Positions 1 through 10,337 of a stretch of DNA of 64,000 bases are shown one piece after another (the first letter of the stretch is position 1; the number at the start of each line of letters is the position of its first letter). The notes beneath the pieces are model-generated. The model worked only from the letters and a program-made list of their open reading frames with translations. It made no database searches and was not told the DNA's origin. The DNA comes from Cyclobacteriaceae bacterium. Lineage in GTDB: Bacteria; Bacteroidota; Bacteroidia; Cytophagales; Cyclobacteriaceae. Position numbers and translations under genes: made by a program. The DNA is taken from positions 62,001-126,000 of the forward strand of contig JANQEU010000046.1 in the NCBI GenBank assembly GCA_028278225.1, given 5' to 3'.

Positions 1-110
1 AACAGCGTAATGGATTGAAATATGGAATATTGGGTAATTGAGTATCAATTGTTGCTAACATAAGATATTCAACCTGCTCCATAATCTTTTACATTTAGGG
101 TATGACCAGG
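1..110 (+). repeat. 110-bp direct repeat, copy 1, with a dead gene start
   Basis: This segment aligns without gaps to 2427-2536, with 98 of 110 bases identical by my count. In the second copy the last nine bases are the first three codons of the GH38-type gene that starts at 2528. Here the same ATG-ACC-AGG (102-110) is followed at once by TAG, so this copy holds only a vestigial start. Homology stops exactly after that third codon. The repeat may extend left of the window. Confidence 0.9.
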
Positions 111-197
111 TAGTTACCCTAAGAGACTTAAAAACACCTTGTTAAGGCACATTACTTTCTGGTGGAGTTTTGTTTAATTGGAATTAAAGGCTCAAAT

Positions 198-2378
198 ATG
201 AAAAGAATTTTTGCGTTACTAATGTTCATTATTTTTTCTCTGAATGCTATTTCCCAGGGTAGTATCACTCCGGCAGATCCGGAATACTATGCTATGGACA
301 GGGAAGATATTGCTTTTGATGACGAGCAGGTAATTCTGGTTAATTATCGGGGATTTATATCTCCAAGACAGTATAGTGTAACCCAGTTCACTAATGTTTG
401 GTTTCTACCTCTCGGTTCGCCGCGATATGAATTTAATTTAAACTTTTTCGATAAGGGCACGGGCCGCTTAATCGAAGATGATGTTCCTACCAAATGGAAG
501 TCATGGATAGATGATGGAGGAAGCTATGATCCATTGGGGTCTAATTTTCGTCCAAACTCACCTTCCATCATGGTCACGCAAGATGAAAGATGGCGACCTA
601 ACCAATATCACAGAACAGCTACTTTCCATAAAGAATACAATCAAAAGTGGGTTAGTTTTTCTGCAAAGAGTTGGACCAATGTCTCCTTTGAGGATGATGA
701 GGTTTTTATAAAACTCATACTTACAAACCGTAACTCCAAAGATCTGGAAATGACCATTATTCCAAATCAGGTAGCTGATGTTATGGAACGCTATTCCAAG
801 GAAGGTGTAGTTGAGGGTGCAAGAGAATCAGATTCACTGGATGCATTTACTATAGGGAGCAAGTTAGCTCATGCACGGGTGTCCTCTTCCATACAAAAAA
901 CAAGCGCAAAAGGTTTTGAAATCAGCATTTCACCAGGAAAAACCGAAACCTATTATTTCGCTGTTCAGTTTTACGAGCCACAGGATAGAGCCCCTGAAAT
1001 ATATCAATCTGATATCAAGGAGCGAATGATAAAAGCTGATAAAAAAACGCGTGAAATGTTGGCTTGGGCATATAACAAGCTTCCCAAATTTACCAGTTCA
1101 AATAAACAGCTCGAAGAATATTATTACCGCTGTATGCTGTCGGTTTTAATGAGTCGTTACGAGAATCCAAGCTACATATCAGATGTGTTTTGGGCCGTAG
1201 GAACATGGCCCTATACCATTAGCTGGGATAATTCATATGCCTCTGATTTGATTGCCATGCTGGATGCAGAAAGCTTGAAAAATGCCATCTTAACAGACTT
1301 TGAACAGGTACAGTTAAAAAAGACGTACGTGGGTTGGAATGGTGCTCATTGGGAAATCCTGTATATTCAAGAACCTTTTGCGCTTCAAATAATGATTGAA
1401 GCATACTTGAGGCATACCGGGGATTATTCCATTTTTGATGAGAAAGCAGCAGGAGTTTCAGTTTGGGAGTGGATGCAACGCTGGGTAGATGAACTTCAAG
1501 GCAATTACACCAATAAAATCGGCTTGATCGATGTGGGATACAATACTGAAAAAATCATTGAAATCCGTACTGATGGCTATAACCATGCCGTGCCTATTAC
1601 CAATACCCTGACCATCGATTTACTGTACACTATGGCTGATTGGGCAAGAAAGAGAGGTGAAAAGAAGTTGCAACAAAACTTTTTTAAAGATGCTGAGACA
1701 CTAAGAGGCCTGGTGAATGAGTACATGTGGAATGAAGAATTGGGATGGTTCGATAATTATTATCCCGATGGCACAAAAGGCACTATCTGGACCTATCATT
1801 TATTCGACCTGCTAGGAACTGATTATCTTCCGGATGACCAATTATATCGTCTGGTTAGTCACTTGCAGGAAGGTGAATTCTTAGGAAAGTATGGTGTGTA
1901 CTCAATTGCCCGCCGGGACACAGTACATTGGGATCTGATTGATTCTGACTGGGGTGGAGGTGGACAATATGCCGGCATGCCAGGGCGTATTTCCCGCAAC
2001 TTGTATCAGAAAGGATTTGCCGGTAAAGGTTGGGATGTATTGAAACGCAACATCCGATATATTGACCATTTTCCTTATTTACCACAAAATCCGCGTATCG
2101 ATACTCCGGAACAAGATCGCTCTTCAATGCCGGTTCAAATTGCAGCGGGAGCAGGATTGGAAGCCATAGTTTTTGGAACTTTTGGGGTGAAAATGGAAGA
2201 AGATAAACTAACAATTAAACCTTACAACCACGAAGATATTGGTGAGGCTAGCCTCATGGATATTCCTTACAAAGGAAGATCGTTTGGTATTCGATTAACC
2301 AGAAAAACCTTCTCGGTGTATGAAGGAGAGATGTTGATTGCTACTAAATTTTACGGTGAAAAAGTTGTTATTCAATGA
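198..2378 (+). CDS. Secreted (alpha/alpha)6-barrel glycoside hydrolase-like protein
   Basis: About 726 residues from the ATG at 198. An in-frame start at 162 would put twelve non-signal residues before a clear signal peptide (MKRIFALLMFIIFSLNAISQ), so the later start is preferred. The first 280 or so residues look like a beta-rich domain. The rest has the alternating helical pattern of (alpha/alpha)6 glycosidases, with motifs such as WAVGTWPYTISWDNSYASD, GWNGAHWEILYIQEPF and DSDWGGGGQYAGMPGR, and a late beta segment. It resembles the MGH1/GH63-type clan, but I cannot assign a family or substrate. A 110-bp direct repeat flanks it on both sides (1-110 and 2427-2536), suggesting it was inserted or duplicated into this place. 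Neighbouring mannosidases suggest an alpha-mannoside or glucoside substrate, which is inference only. Confidence 0.75.
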   Translation: MKRIFALLMFIIFSLNAISQGSITPADPEYYAMDREDIAFDDEQVILVNYRGFISPRQYSVTQFTNVWFLPLGSPRYEFNLNFFDKGTGRLIEDDVPTKWKSWIDDGGSYDPLGSNFRPNSPSIMVTQDERWRPNQYHRTATFHKEYNQKWVSFSAKSWTNVSFEDDEVFIKLILTNRNSKDLEMTIIPNQVADVMERYSKEGVVEGARESDSLDAFTIGSKLAHARVSSSIQKTSAKGFEISISPGKTETYYFAVQFYEPQDRAPEIYQSDIKERMIKADKKTREMLAWAYNKLPKFTSSNKQLEEYYYRCMLSVLMSRYENPSYISDVFWAVGTWPYTISWDNSYASDLIAMLDAESLKNAILTDFEQVQLKKTYVGWNGAHWEILYIQEPFALQIMIEAYLRHTGDYSIFDEKAAGVSVWEWMQRWVDELQGNYTNKIGLIDVGYNTEKIIEIRTDGYNHAVPITNTLTIDLLYTMADWARKRGEKKLQQNFFKDAETLRGLVNEYMWNEELGWFDNYYPDGTKGTIWTYHLFDLLGTDYLPDDQLYRLVSHLQEGEFLGKYGVYSIARRDTVHWDLIDSDWGGGGQYAGMPGRISRNLYQKGFAGKGWDVLKRNIRYIDHFPYLPQNPRIDTPEQDRSSMPVQIAAGAGLEAIVFGTFGVKMEEDKLTIKPYNHEDIGEASLMDIPYKGRSFGIRLTRKTFSVYEGEMLIATKFYGEKVVIQ

Positions 2379-2426
2379 ATTTGGTATTGAGAAAAGATGA
2401 CTCAACATGTTGTTTAATGTTAAATT

Positions 2427-2536
2427 AACAACATAATGGATTGAAATATGGAATAATGGGTAATTGAGTATCAATTTTTGCTAACATAAGATATTCAATC
2501 TGCTTTACGATCATTTAGATTTAAGGTATGACCAGG
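2427..2536 (+). repeat. 110-bp direct repeat, copy 2, holding the active GH38 gene leader
   Basis: Second copy of the sequence at 1-110, same length, twelve mismatches. It covers the intergenic leader and the first three codons of the gene at 2528. It therefore probably contains that gene's promoter and translation start. The unit between the two copies (111-2426) is exactly the upstream glycosidase gene with its own short leader. Confidence 0.9.
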
Positions 2537-5221
2537 CATATTCTTTTTTCCGCATTTACACTTCTGTTTTTTACTTGTACCGGTCAAATTGCAAAGGTTG
2601 ATGTCGATGAGGAGAAATACAATACAAACGTTACGGATATCGTGGTGGTCTTTGCCATGCATTTTGATATCGGCTATACCAATTGGGCAGAAGGCGTACT
2701 GCAGGATTACGCAGGTTCAATGCTCGAAAAGACACTGACTTCAATAGAAGAAACTTCCCGGTTACCAAAAGAGGAACAATTTGTCTGGACAATTCCAGGC
2801 TGGCCTATGAAATATATGCTGGAGAATACAACGGATGAAAACCGGATCAGACTGGAAAACGCAATCAGAGATCAGCGGATCATCACGCATGCACTACCCA
2901 TGTGTCACCAAACTGAAGCAAGTGATCTTGAAAACCTCGTCCGTGGAATATCCTATGCAACTGAAATCAGCACGAAATATAATGTCCCCAAAGCACGCGA
3001 TGCAAAACTTACGGATATACCAAGTCACTCAAGAGTTTTGCCAACACTATTAAAGAATTCAGGGGTTGATATTCTGCATTTAGGCTGCAATCCCGGATCA
3101 ACATCGCCTGATGTTCCTGAAATATTCTGGTGGGAAGGACCGGATAGATCAAGGTTATTAACGTTTTACTGGTCAAGGTACTACGGATCAGATATTTTAC
3201 CTCCAAAAGACTGGTCTCACAAGACATGGCTGGCCATGATTCACAGCCATGAAAACACAGGTGCCCCATCTCCTGAAGAAGTTGCAGAGCTATTGAAAAA
3301 AGCAAAAGAGAAAATGCCTAACGCACAGGTACGGATCGGACGCATATCGGATTTCTATGATCTATTGATGAAAGAAGAACCTGATCTTCCGGTGATTACT
3401 CAAGATATGCCTGATACATGGATCCACGGCTATATGTCAATGCCTGAAGAGACAAAATTGAGTAAGACATTGCAGCGGGAAACCTACAATACGGAGATCC
3501 TCAATACACAACTTAGTCTCTGGACCGGTTCAAGCAATCCTGTTAACTCATATATTGATGAAGCGGTTGAAAACATGCTATTGTATGATGAACACACCTT
3601 CGGTATTGCTATGACCCATGGGAATCAACACAAATGGACCTTTGGGGATGAGTTCAGGATCAATAAGTCCCTGGGAAATTACGATTACATAGAAGGATCA
3701 TGGGACGAAAAAAGTAGTCGTATTAAGAAAGCCGAAAGAATTATTGTACCACTGATGAACCGGAAGTTAGATCAACTGGCAGCCTCGGTTGAAACTGAAG
3801 GTAAACGAATTATTGTTTATAATCCATTACCCTGGAAAAGGAACGGCAGGGTAAAATTCTTTGCTGGTGTTTATCGTAAAGACTTCACAATATTCGGACT
3901 AAAGGATCCGGAAACTGATAAGACAATTCCTGTCTATGAAGATTATAATTTGATCTCATTTGACGCTGAAAACGTACCTGCAACAGGGTATAAAACCTAC
4001 ATACCCCTGCTTACTCCAATATCAAGCAATTCATCTGTCGCACTGAACGAAACCCAGGGTTTATTGGAAAATAAGTATTTCAGATTGAGAATCGATACAT
4101 CTACCGGAGCTCTGTCTTCTGCATTTGATAAACAAAGCCAAAAAGAACTGGTTGATCAGCATAGTGAAATGGGCTTTGCTTCATATTTGTACGAACTGGC
4201 AGGACAGGATCAAATTGATGCATACAATAAGAATTACATTAAACCGGGTGCTGAATTTTGGGCTACGCCTGAGATGATAAGGCAATCGGTTCCAAATGAG
4301 AAACAGGAACTTATCCGGGGATTGCCTGAAAAGACTGTATTCAAAAATATGGGTAATGCAGTCAGGGCAACTGTATTTGGTCGTATTGAAGGACCAGTTT
4401 CACAGGATTACCTTGTTACCTATACACTTTATGAAGATCAACCTTATGTTGAGATCAATTGGGGAATTGATGGTAAGAAACCGAATCCTGAACCGGAAGC
4501 AGGATGGCTCGCCTTTCCTTTTAATTTAACAGATCCGGAATACAGGTTATACAGGACCGGAGGAATCGTTGATCCGCAAATGGAGTTTGTTGAAAAAACA
4601 AACCAGGATTTTTATTTCCTCAATACTTCAATGACCATGTTTGATAGTAATGGTGGTGGGATTGGATTAAACACGCCGGATGCTCCCGGGATCAGTATTG
4701 ATAATCCCGGACTTTTTACCTACTCAAAAAAGAAAGAACTATCAACAGGTAAAGTGTTTGTCAACCTTTATAATAATCAATGGGGTACGAATTTCACGGA
4801 ATGGATCGAAGGTTCATTCTCTGCGAAGGTTTACTTATGGAGTTATGGTAAATATGATGCTGAGGAGAATTTTATAACACCCTCGGAAGAGACACGGGCA
4901 CCATTGAAAGGAGTTTATTATGATGGTCCAATGGGAGACCTTTCCCTGCGTCAGGAGGGAATTTCACTGGACCAAAAAGGTACAATTGTGACTTCTTTTG
5001 GTAAGCAGCCTACTGGGAACGGTTACATCCTAAGACTTTGGGAACAAACTGGTCGTGGTAGTTCTGTTTCGGTGAAATTGCCGGGCGATAGCACTTTTAC
5101 AGAAGCTTTCAGGTGCGATCTGACCGGTGAAATAGTCGATAACCAAGGAATTTCAATAGTTGAAAATAGATTTCGGTTTGACATTCAGCCGAATCAGCCG
5201 GTTACCTTCCTGTTAAGATAA
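2528..5221 (+). CDS. GH38-like alpha-mannosidase family protein (DUF5054-like)
   Basis: 897 residues with an N-terminal hydrophobic leader; a Cys at residue 17 (LLFFTC) makes a lipoprotein possible. The catalytic domain begins near residue 38. MHFDIGYT carries the His45-x-Asp47 pair that in GH38 enzymes binds the catalytic zinc, and TDIPS (Asp163) sits where the GH38 nucleophile Asp is expected. LGCNPGSTSPDVPEIFWW and the following block recall the Bacteroidota family named DUF5054, a GH38 relative. The last 450 residues look like the beta-sandwich domains of GH38 proteins. It is 49 bp from the next GH38 gene on the same strand, so the two are probably co-transcribed. Specificity is unknown; alpha-mannoside cleavage outside the cytoplasm is the family expectation. 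Its leader lies within a 110-bp repeat. Confidence 0.75.
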   Translation: MTRHILFSAFTLLFFTCTGQIAKVDVDEEKYNTNVTDIVVVFAMHFDIGYTNWAEGVLQDYAGSMLEKTLTSIEETSRLPKEEQFVWTIPGWPMKYMLENTTDENRIRLENAIRDQRIITHALPMCHQTEASDLENLVRGISYATEISTKYNVPKARDAKLTDIPSHSRVLPTLLKNSGVDILHLGCNPGSTSPDVPEIFWWEGPDRSRLLTFYWSRYYGSDILPPKDWSHKTWLAMIHSHENTGAPSPEEVAELLKKAKEKMPNAQVRIGRISDFYDLLMKEEPDLPVITQDMPDTWIHGYMSMPEETKLSKTLQRETYNTEILNTQLSLWTGSSNPVNSYIDEAVENMLLYDEHTFGIAMTHGNQHKWTFGDEFRINKSLGNYDYIEGSWDEKSSRIKKAERIIVPLMNRKLDQLAASVETEGKRIIVYNPLPWKRNGRVKFFAGVYRKDFTIFGLKDPETDKTIPVYEDYNLISFDAENVPATGYKTYIPLLTPISSNSSVALNETQGLLENKYFRLRIDTSTGALSSAFDKQSQKELVDQHSEMGFASYLYELAGQDQIDAYNKNYIKPGAEFWATPEMIRQSVPNEKQELIRGLPEKTVFKNMGNAVRATVFGRIEGPVSQDYLVTYTLYEDQPYVEINWGIDGKKPNPEPEAGWLAFPFNLTDPEYRLYRTGGIVDPQMEFVEKTNQDFYFLNTSMTMFDSNGGGIGLNTPDAPGISIDNPGLFTYSKKKELSTGKVFVNLYNNQWGTNFTEWIEGSFSAKVYLWSYGKYDAEENFITPSEETRAPLKGVYYDGPMGDLSLRQEGISLDQKGTIVTSFGKQPTGNGYILRLWEQTGRGSSVSVKLPGDSTFTEAFRCDLTGEIVDNQGISIVENRFRFDIQPNQPVTFLLR

Positions 5222-5270
5222 CTGCATAGTTTAGAAGTAAAAGCGAATTAACGAACTACAATAGCAATCG

Positions 5271-8200
5271 ATGAGGTACTTAAACATTCTTATTGTCTGT
5301 CTGCTGCCCGGGATGATCTTCGGGCATGGTAACAATGGTCATGATCATATCCACGAGATCAATGCCAACTACTTCCTGTATCAAATAAGTCGAAATGATA
5401 TCGAAGGATTTGCTCAAAAGCTCAGTGGAGGGGAATATACTTACCCTTCATTGAGGACGGATATTGGGAGTGCTATGATCTCGCGTGCATCCACGGGTAA
5501 GATGAATTTCGTATTTCTTACCTCAACAGTGCCCGCAAATTATGCGAAACAGAACATCACTTTCTTCTTTCTTTCAGACATAGATCTCAACAAAAGAGAA
5601 CCCTATGATGTGTTTGTCAATGACCGGGCACTGCTAACCTTTATTGCCAATGAAGATGGTTCACTGAAGATCCTTGAAAATCCCGGAAACGGCGAAGCAG
5701 AATATATTTTGGTAAAGCGAGATGGAAATGGAGATGGGATCGGCGCGTTTCGATTAACTATGCCCACCTCCTCAATTAATATTGGTGAACAGGCGAAAAT
5801 AATGGTTCAGGGTCACAACAAAGGAAGTAACTCCTGGTTCATGATCTTCAAAGCGACTGACGTGCTGGAAAGACTAAAAATTTCAGCTCAATCGGATCGC
5901 GCATTTAGTATCAAGCAGACTAATGACATGTTGATGGTTGATGCTCCCGCTCATTTCGAAGGTCAGCAGGTACAGGTGATAAGCGATGGGAAATCCAGTA
6001 AAAAAATTGTATTTAAAGGACAAGGAGATTTGGCCAAAGCTTCATTTGGAATAAGTGCTCCGAAAAAGACTTTTTCACTGGTATATGGAGATGAAAGGTA
6101 CGATATGACTTTTCCTCAGGGGGATGGTTCTGTTAATCAGTCTGACATTGTTGGCACCTACTTTCATCATCAAACCGCCCGCAGCAATGGTAGTTGGAGC
6201 GCCACCATCACAAAGTCATACCGTCCATCTTTTTTTAATGCCTACAGTAATTTCTTTGAACGAAAATATGACGACGGCCAGGTCTCAATTCTCAATTCGA
6301 GCCATCAGGACATCGCCTGGGTAGACCGGCCGGAAGTTTGCATTGTACTTCGGGATACACTGTTATTGGCGCCTGTTCTGAAGGACGCAGCGATACGACC
6401 AGACTATGGATTTGACATCGAAGACGGACTTATACTTAGGGAGTTCCTGGCACGTCACCCGGAATCAAAAGATCAAATTACCACACTACTGAAAAAACAA
6501 CTAATATCTGTTGGGGCTTCTTATAACTGTCCCTATGAAGATATGTATGATGCCGAAGACCAGGTGCGTCAGCTTTACCTGGGCAAAAAATGGATCAAAA
6601 AAACCTTTGGTGGATATGACTCAAAAGTTTACTGGAATGTAGACGTACCGGGCAAAACATTGCAATACCCCCAGATACTTAAAAAAGCCGGCGTAGATTA
6701 TATGGTCATCAGTCGTCATGCAAAAGGCATGTTTCACTGGAGGAGCCCCGATGGAAGTAGTGTATTCACCTACTCACCGGGACATTATGGTGCGGATATC
6801 ATTCATCTTTCAAAAGAGATGGGTGAAAAGATAAAATACGGTGCCGAACAGGTCGTATGGTGGAATAAATATTACGGAGAAGAAAACGGTCCTACCCCAC
6901 TCCTTTCAGACCAGGACATGTTGCCAGCTATTGATTATTCAGATTTCATTGAAACCTGGAATAACGTTGAAAGTGTAAAAAAAGAAAATGGTCAGGATCA
7001 ACCCGTCTATTTTCCACCGATGGAACTGATGACGATGGATGAATATATGCCGCTGGCCGAACAGCGTGTGGTAAATGCCGATACCATACAGGGAGAAAGG
7101 CCCAATGTCTGGGTATACATCCACGGACCTGCTCATCATGATGCATTGACAGCCAGTAGGGAAGCTTCCAAACTTATCCCTGCTGCCGAAAAATTCTTAA
7201 CCGTTTCGGAGTTGCTCGATGCTGATAAAATGCCTTATCCTTTCCCTGAATTTGACGATGCATGGCAAGCTAAGATCTATCCTGACCATGGTTGGGGTGG
7301 TCATGACGGGGATATTACGGATGACCTTTTCAAAGAAAAACTGGTCCTGTCCAGAACGATGGGTAATCAGTTGCTGAACAGAGCAACCGACTTTATCGCT
7401 GGCAGAATTAAGACCAATGAAAACATTGGAACACCAGTTGTACTGTTCAATAGTCTATCATGGGAAAGAACGGATCCTGTGACGATTCAGGTTAGATATA
7501 AAAAAGGAAAAGTCGATAGTTTGAGCATTCTGGATAGTGAAAAGCGAACTGTCCCCACACAATTGGAGAATGTTGAATATTACGATGATGAAAGTATCAG
7601 GCAGGCCGACGTTGTCTATATCGCTGAAGATATCCCGCCGATAGGTTATAAAACCTATTATATACAGACATCTGCAAAGCCTGCTGATCAGAATGAAAAA
7701 GTGCCACCCACTGAAAAATATTCAAACAAGTTTTATGAAGTCACTTTCGCAGATGGGGGGATTTCACAGATCTTCGATAAAACGTTAAAAAGAAATCTCC
7801 TGAAAACCGATCGGTTCATGGGTGGTGAAGTATTTACCATGCAATCGGTGGGCAATGGCGCTGGTGAATTTGGGGATATTCAGCAGCCATTTATGAAAGA
7901 CTTTGACAAAGTGAGTCTCTATCAACCAAAGTGGAAAGTAATCCGCGATGGTAATGTTTTTACTACCTACAGACTCAGACAACAAATACTACATGCTATT
8001 ATTGAACAGGATGTAACCATCTATCACGATGTCAAGCGCATCCTTTTTGAGACAAAACTTCTCAACTGGTCCGGTGAGCTGTACCGGGAGTTCCGTACCG
8101 CATTTCCGGTTGCAATGGACAATCCTGCTGTCAAATATGAAGTTCCATTTGGATCAGTGCAGGTCGGGAAAGATGAAATAAAAACAGCCGGAGAACGATA

Positions 8201-8795
8201 TGTTCCACTATGCAAAGATGTCCATCCCAGGGCTATCCTGGACTGGATATCTGCTTCAGATGATGAGATGACCATAACGCTAAGCTCATCCGTTTCCGCT
8301 GCTGACTGGATAGATCCGACGGAAGAAAATGAATTTACCCTATTGCAACACTTGTTGTTGGCCAGCAGAACTTCATGCCACTGGGAGGGTAATGAGTACA
8401 GCCAGGGAGGAAATCATTATTATCATAATATCCTCACATCAAATCCAGTGGATGATATTTCCGGATCCCGAATGGCAAAGCAGCAAAATGAACCATTGAT
8501 CGTCGTAATTAATCCCGACAGATCATCGAAAGCCTCACTCCCGGAGAGGCTGAGTTTTTTCAGGGTAGATCAAAGTAATCTCATCATCACGTCCATCAAG
8601 AAAGCTGAAAACGATGAGGGAATTATCGTCAGATTATATGATGCTGAAGGGCAAAGTTCTATTGCGGATCTACAATCATACTTTTCACTTGGATCCCTTT
8701 TTAAAACGAATATCATTGAAGAAAATCCAGTGCCTATATCCGAAATGAATGTGCCAGATTATAGTATCGAAACATACAATCTGAAACTGAAGTAA
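5271..8795 (+). CDS. GH38 alpha-mannosidase, secreted, with N-terminal beta domain
   Basis: 1174 residues. A signal peptide (about residues 1-18) is followed by a His-rich stretch, HGNNGHDHIHE. Residues 30-330 form a beta-rich accessory region. The GH38 core starts at about 335 with SSHQDIAW, giving the zinc pair His345-x-Asp347, and continues with YWNVDVPG, where Asp458 fits the nucleophile. The C-terminal half matches the beta domains of class II mannosidases (NSLSWERTDPV, DIPPIGYKTY). The length is typical for large bacterial GH38 proteins with accessory domains. It follows the gene at 2528 by 49 bp and precedes a sugar porter by only 8 bp, so a transcription unit of mannosidase-mannosidase-porter is likely. 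Predicted to release mannose from alpha-mannosides in the periplasm or at the surface; the linkage cannot be read from sequence. Confidence 0.88.
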   Translation: MRYLNILIVCLLPGMIFGHGNNGHDHIHEINANYFLYQISRNDIEGFAQKLSGGEYTYPSLRTDIGSAMISRASTGKMNFVFLTSTVPANYAKQNITFFFLSDIDLNKREPYDVFVNDRALLTFIANEDGSLKILENPGNGEAEYILVKRDGNGDGIGAFRLTMPTSSINIGEQAKIMVQGHNKGSNSWFMIFKATDVLERLKISAQSDRAFSIKQTNDMLMVDAPAHFEGQQVQVISDGKSSKKIVFKGQGDLAKASFGISAPKKTFSLVYGDERYDMTFPQGDGSVNQSDIVGTYFHHQTARSNGSWSATITKSYRPSFFNAYSNFFERKYDDGQVSILNSSHQDIAWVDRPEVCIVLRDTLLLAPVLKDAAIRPDYGFDIEDGLILREFLARHPESKDQITTLLKKQLISVGASYNCPYEDMYDAEDQVRQLYLGKKWIKKTFGGYDSKVYWNVDVPGKTLQYPQILKKAGVDYMVISRHAKGMFHWRSPDGSSVFTYSPGHYGADIIHLSKEMGEKIKYGAEQVVWWNKYYGEENGPTPLLSDQDMLPAIDYSDFIETWNNVESVKKENGQDQPVYFPPMELMTMDEYMPLAEQRVVNADTIQGERPNVWVYIHGPAHHDALTASREASKLIPAAEKFLTVSELLDADKMPYPFPEFDDAWQAKIYPDHGWGGHDGDITDDLFKEKLVLSRTMGNQLLNRATDFIAGRIKTNENIGTPVVLFNSLSWERTDPVTIQVRYKKGKVDSLSILDSEKRTVPTQLENVEYYDDESIRQADVVYIAEDIPPIGYKTYYIQTSAKPADQNEKVPPTEKYSNKFYEVTFADGGISQIFDKTLKRNLLKTDRFMGGEVFTMQSVGNGAGEFGDIQQPFMKDFDKVSLYQPKWKVIRDGNVFTTYRLRQQILHAIIEQDVTIYHDVKRILFETKLLNWSGELYREFRTAFPVAMDNPAVKYEVPFGSVQVGKDEIKTAGERYVPLCKDVHPRAILDWISASDDEMTITLSSSVSAADWIDPTEENEFTLLQHLLLASRTSCHWEGNEYSQGGNHYYHNILTSNPVDDISGSRMAKQQNEPLIVVINPDRSSKASLPERLSFFRVDQSNLIITSIKKAENDEGIIVRLYDAEGQSSIADLQSYFSLGSLFKTNIIEENPVPISEMNVPDYSIETYNLKLK

Positions 8796-8803
8796 AAAAT
8801 AAC

Positions 8804-10216
8804 GTGAATCAACCGGGCGACTATGGTACTGATGCTATCAATAAGCGGTACCTCACTCTGGTATCTCTCACGGCAGGTTTGGGCGGCTTTCTGTTTGGAT
8901 TTGATACGGCAGTGGCTTCAGGGACTATTGGATTCCTGAGAACACAGCTTGAACTGAACGCCATCATGGAAGGGTGGATTATGAGTTCTGCCCTGTTAGG
9001 AAGTGTTTTAGGTGCGATCATATCCGGGTTTCTAAGCGATAATTATGGTCGCAGGAGGATTCTTATGGTTTCGGCGATCCTCTTTCTTGTTTCAGCCCTG
9101 GGAACCACGCTTCCGGAAACACCCACTCAATTGGTAATCTTCAGGATATTGGGCGGAATAGGTGTTGGGATAGCTGCCATGGTAGCGCCACTTTTCATAT
9201 CTGAATTATCACCCGCTCACTTAAGGGGACGCCTGGTTTCTTTTTATCAGTTAGCTATCACGCTGGGAATATTAGTTTCATATCTCTCCAACACATGGTT
9301 ATTGTTCAACGCTGAGTCCGCCAGTCCATCCAGTGGTTTCCTGCATTTCATAATGGTTGAAGAGGTATGGAGGGCAATGTTTGGATCGGAAGTGATTCCG
9401 GCATCATTATTTTTTATATTACTATTTCTTGTGCCCAAAAGCCCCAGGTGGTTGACCAAAGAAGGAAGAACAGATGAAGCCTATGCTGTCCTTTGTAAGG
9501 TTCATGGAGAATCGCTGGCTAAGACTGAAATGGAGGAAATCAATATTGCGATAAAGCAGGAATCAGGTGATTTCAGTCAATTATTTCAAAAAGGCTTCCG
9601 AATCGCACTACTCATAGGCCTGGCTTTACCGCTGTTAAGTCAATTCACCGGCATTACAACTGTAATGTACTATGCGCCCACTATTTTTGAAATGGCCGGA
9701 TTTCGGTCAGGTTCATCATTCGGCACTGCTATTCTTATAGGTTTCTTCAATATGATATTTACGATAGTAGCGATATGGAAAATTGATCATTTCGGTCGTA
9801 AGCCGCTACTCATTTTTGGTTTCTCAGGACTAAGTATTGCATTATTTTTTATTGGATTTCAGTTTTACGGACATGGTCCGGAAATTGCAACAGGGGCCAT
9901 TGGATATTCATTGGTGGGTGCATTCATTTTCTACATTATCGTTTTTGCAGCAACAATAGGACCCGGAGTATGGGTATTGATCTCCGAGATTTACCCGACC
10001 AAAATCAGAGGAAGAGCAATGGCTTTTGGAACGACTTGTTTGTTTGTGGGATCCACCATTGTGACTCAGACTTTTCCCGTTTTACGGGGATGGCTGGGAT
10101 TAAGTTGGACTTTTTGGCTTTACGCATTGATTATGATCCCCGCTGCAATTTTTGTATTGAAGCTCGTACCCGAAACTAAAAACAGAACCCTTGAAGAAAT
10201 TGAATCATCCTGGTGA
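8804..10216 (+). CDS. MFS sugar porter (sugar:H+ symporter family)
   Basis: 470 residues beginning at GTG; no in-frame ATG lies upstream before the previous stop. Sugar-porter hallmarks are in order: GGFLFGFDTAVASG in TM1, DNYGRRR in loop 2-3, a second signature around ELSPAHLRGR, PKSPRWL before the central loop, QFTGITTVMYY in TM7, DHFGRKP in loop 8-9, and the terminal PETKNRTLEEIE. About twelve membrane segments are visible. It would carry free hexose across the inner membrane. It begins 8 bp after the GH38 gene and is followed by CoA-transferase and SDR genes. It is one of three such porters in the window, each next to a mannosidase, so mannose or a mannose derivative is the inferred cargo. 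Confidence 0.92.
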   Translation: MNQPGDYGTDAINKRYLTLVSLTAGLGGFLFGFDTAVASGTIGFLRTQLELNAIMEGWIMSSALLGSVLGAIISGFLSDNYGRRRILMVSAILFLVSALGTTLPETPTQLVIFRILGGIGVGIAAMVAPLFISELSPAHLRGRLVSFYQLAITLGILVSYLSNTWLLFNAESASPSSGFLHFIMVEEVWRAMFGSEVIPASLFFILLFLVPKSPRWLTKEGRTDEAYAVLCKVHGESLAKTEMEEINIAIKQESGDFSQLFQKGFRIALLIGLALPLLSQFTGITTVMYYAPTIFEMAGFRSGSSFGTAILIGFFNMIFTIVAIWKIDHFGRKPLLIFGFSGLSIALFFIGFQFYGHGPEIATGAIGYSLVGAFIFYIIVFAATIGPGVWVLISEIYPTKIRGRAMAFGTTCLFVGSTIVTQTFPVLRGWLGLSWTFWLYALIMIPAAIFVLKLVPETKNRTLEEIESSW

Positions 10217-10337
10217 TTTGCAGTTGGCATACTAAGAGATATTACATGGAACCATCCTCCAGGGGAAAGTCCATTAGTAAATTATTTCAAACTGAGATAA
10301 GCCGGGAATCAACAGCACAATTTATTGACCAGAAAAA

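Noticed and set aside
162-197. Upstream start for the first glycosidase
   Set aside because: It would put twelve residues ahead of a complete signal peptide; the ATG at 198 is better.
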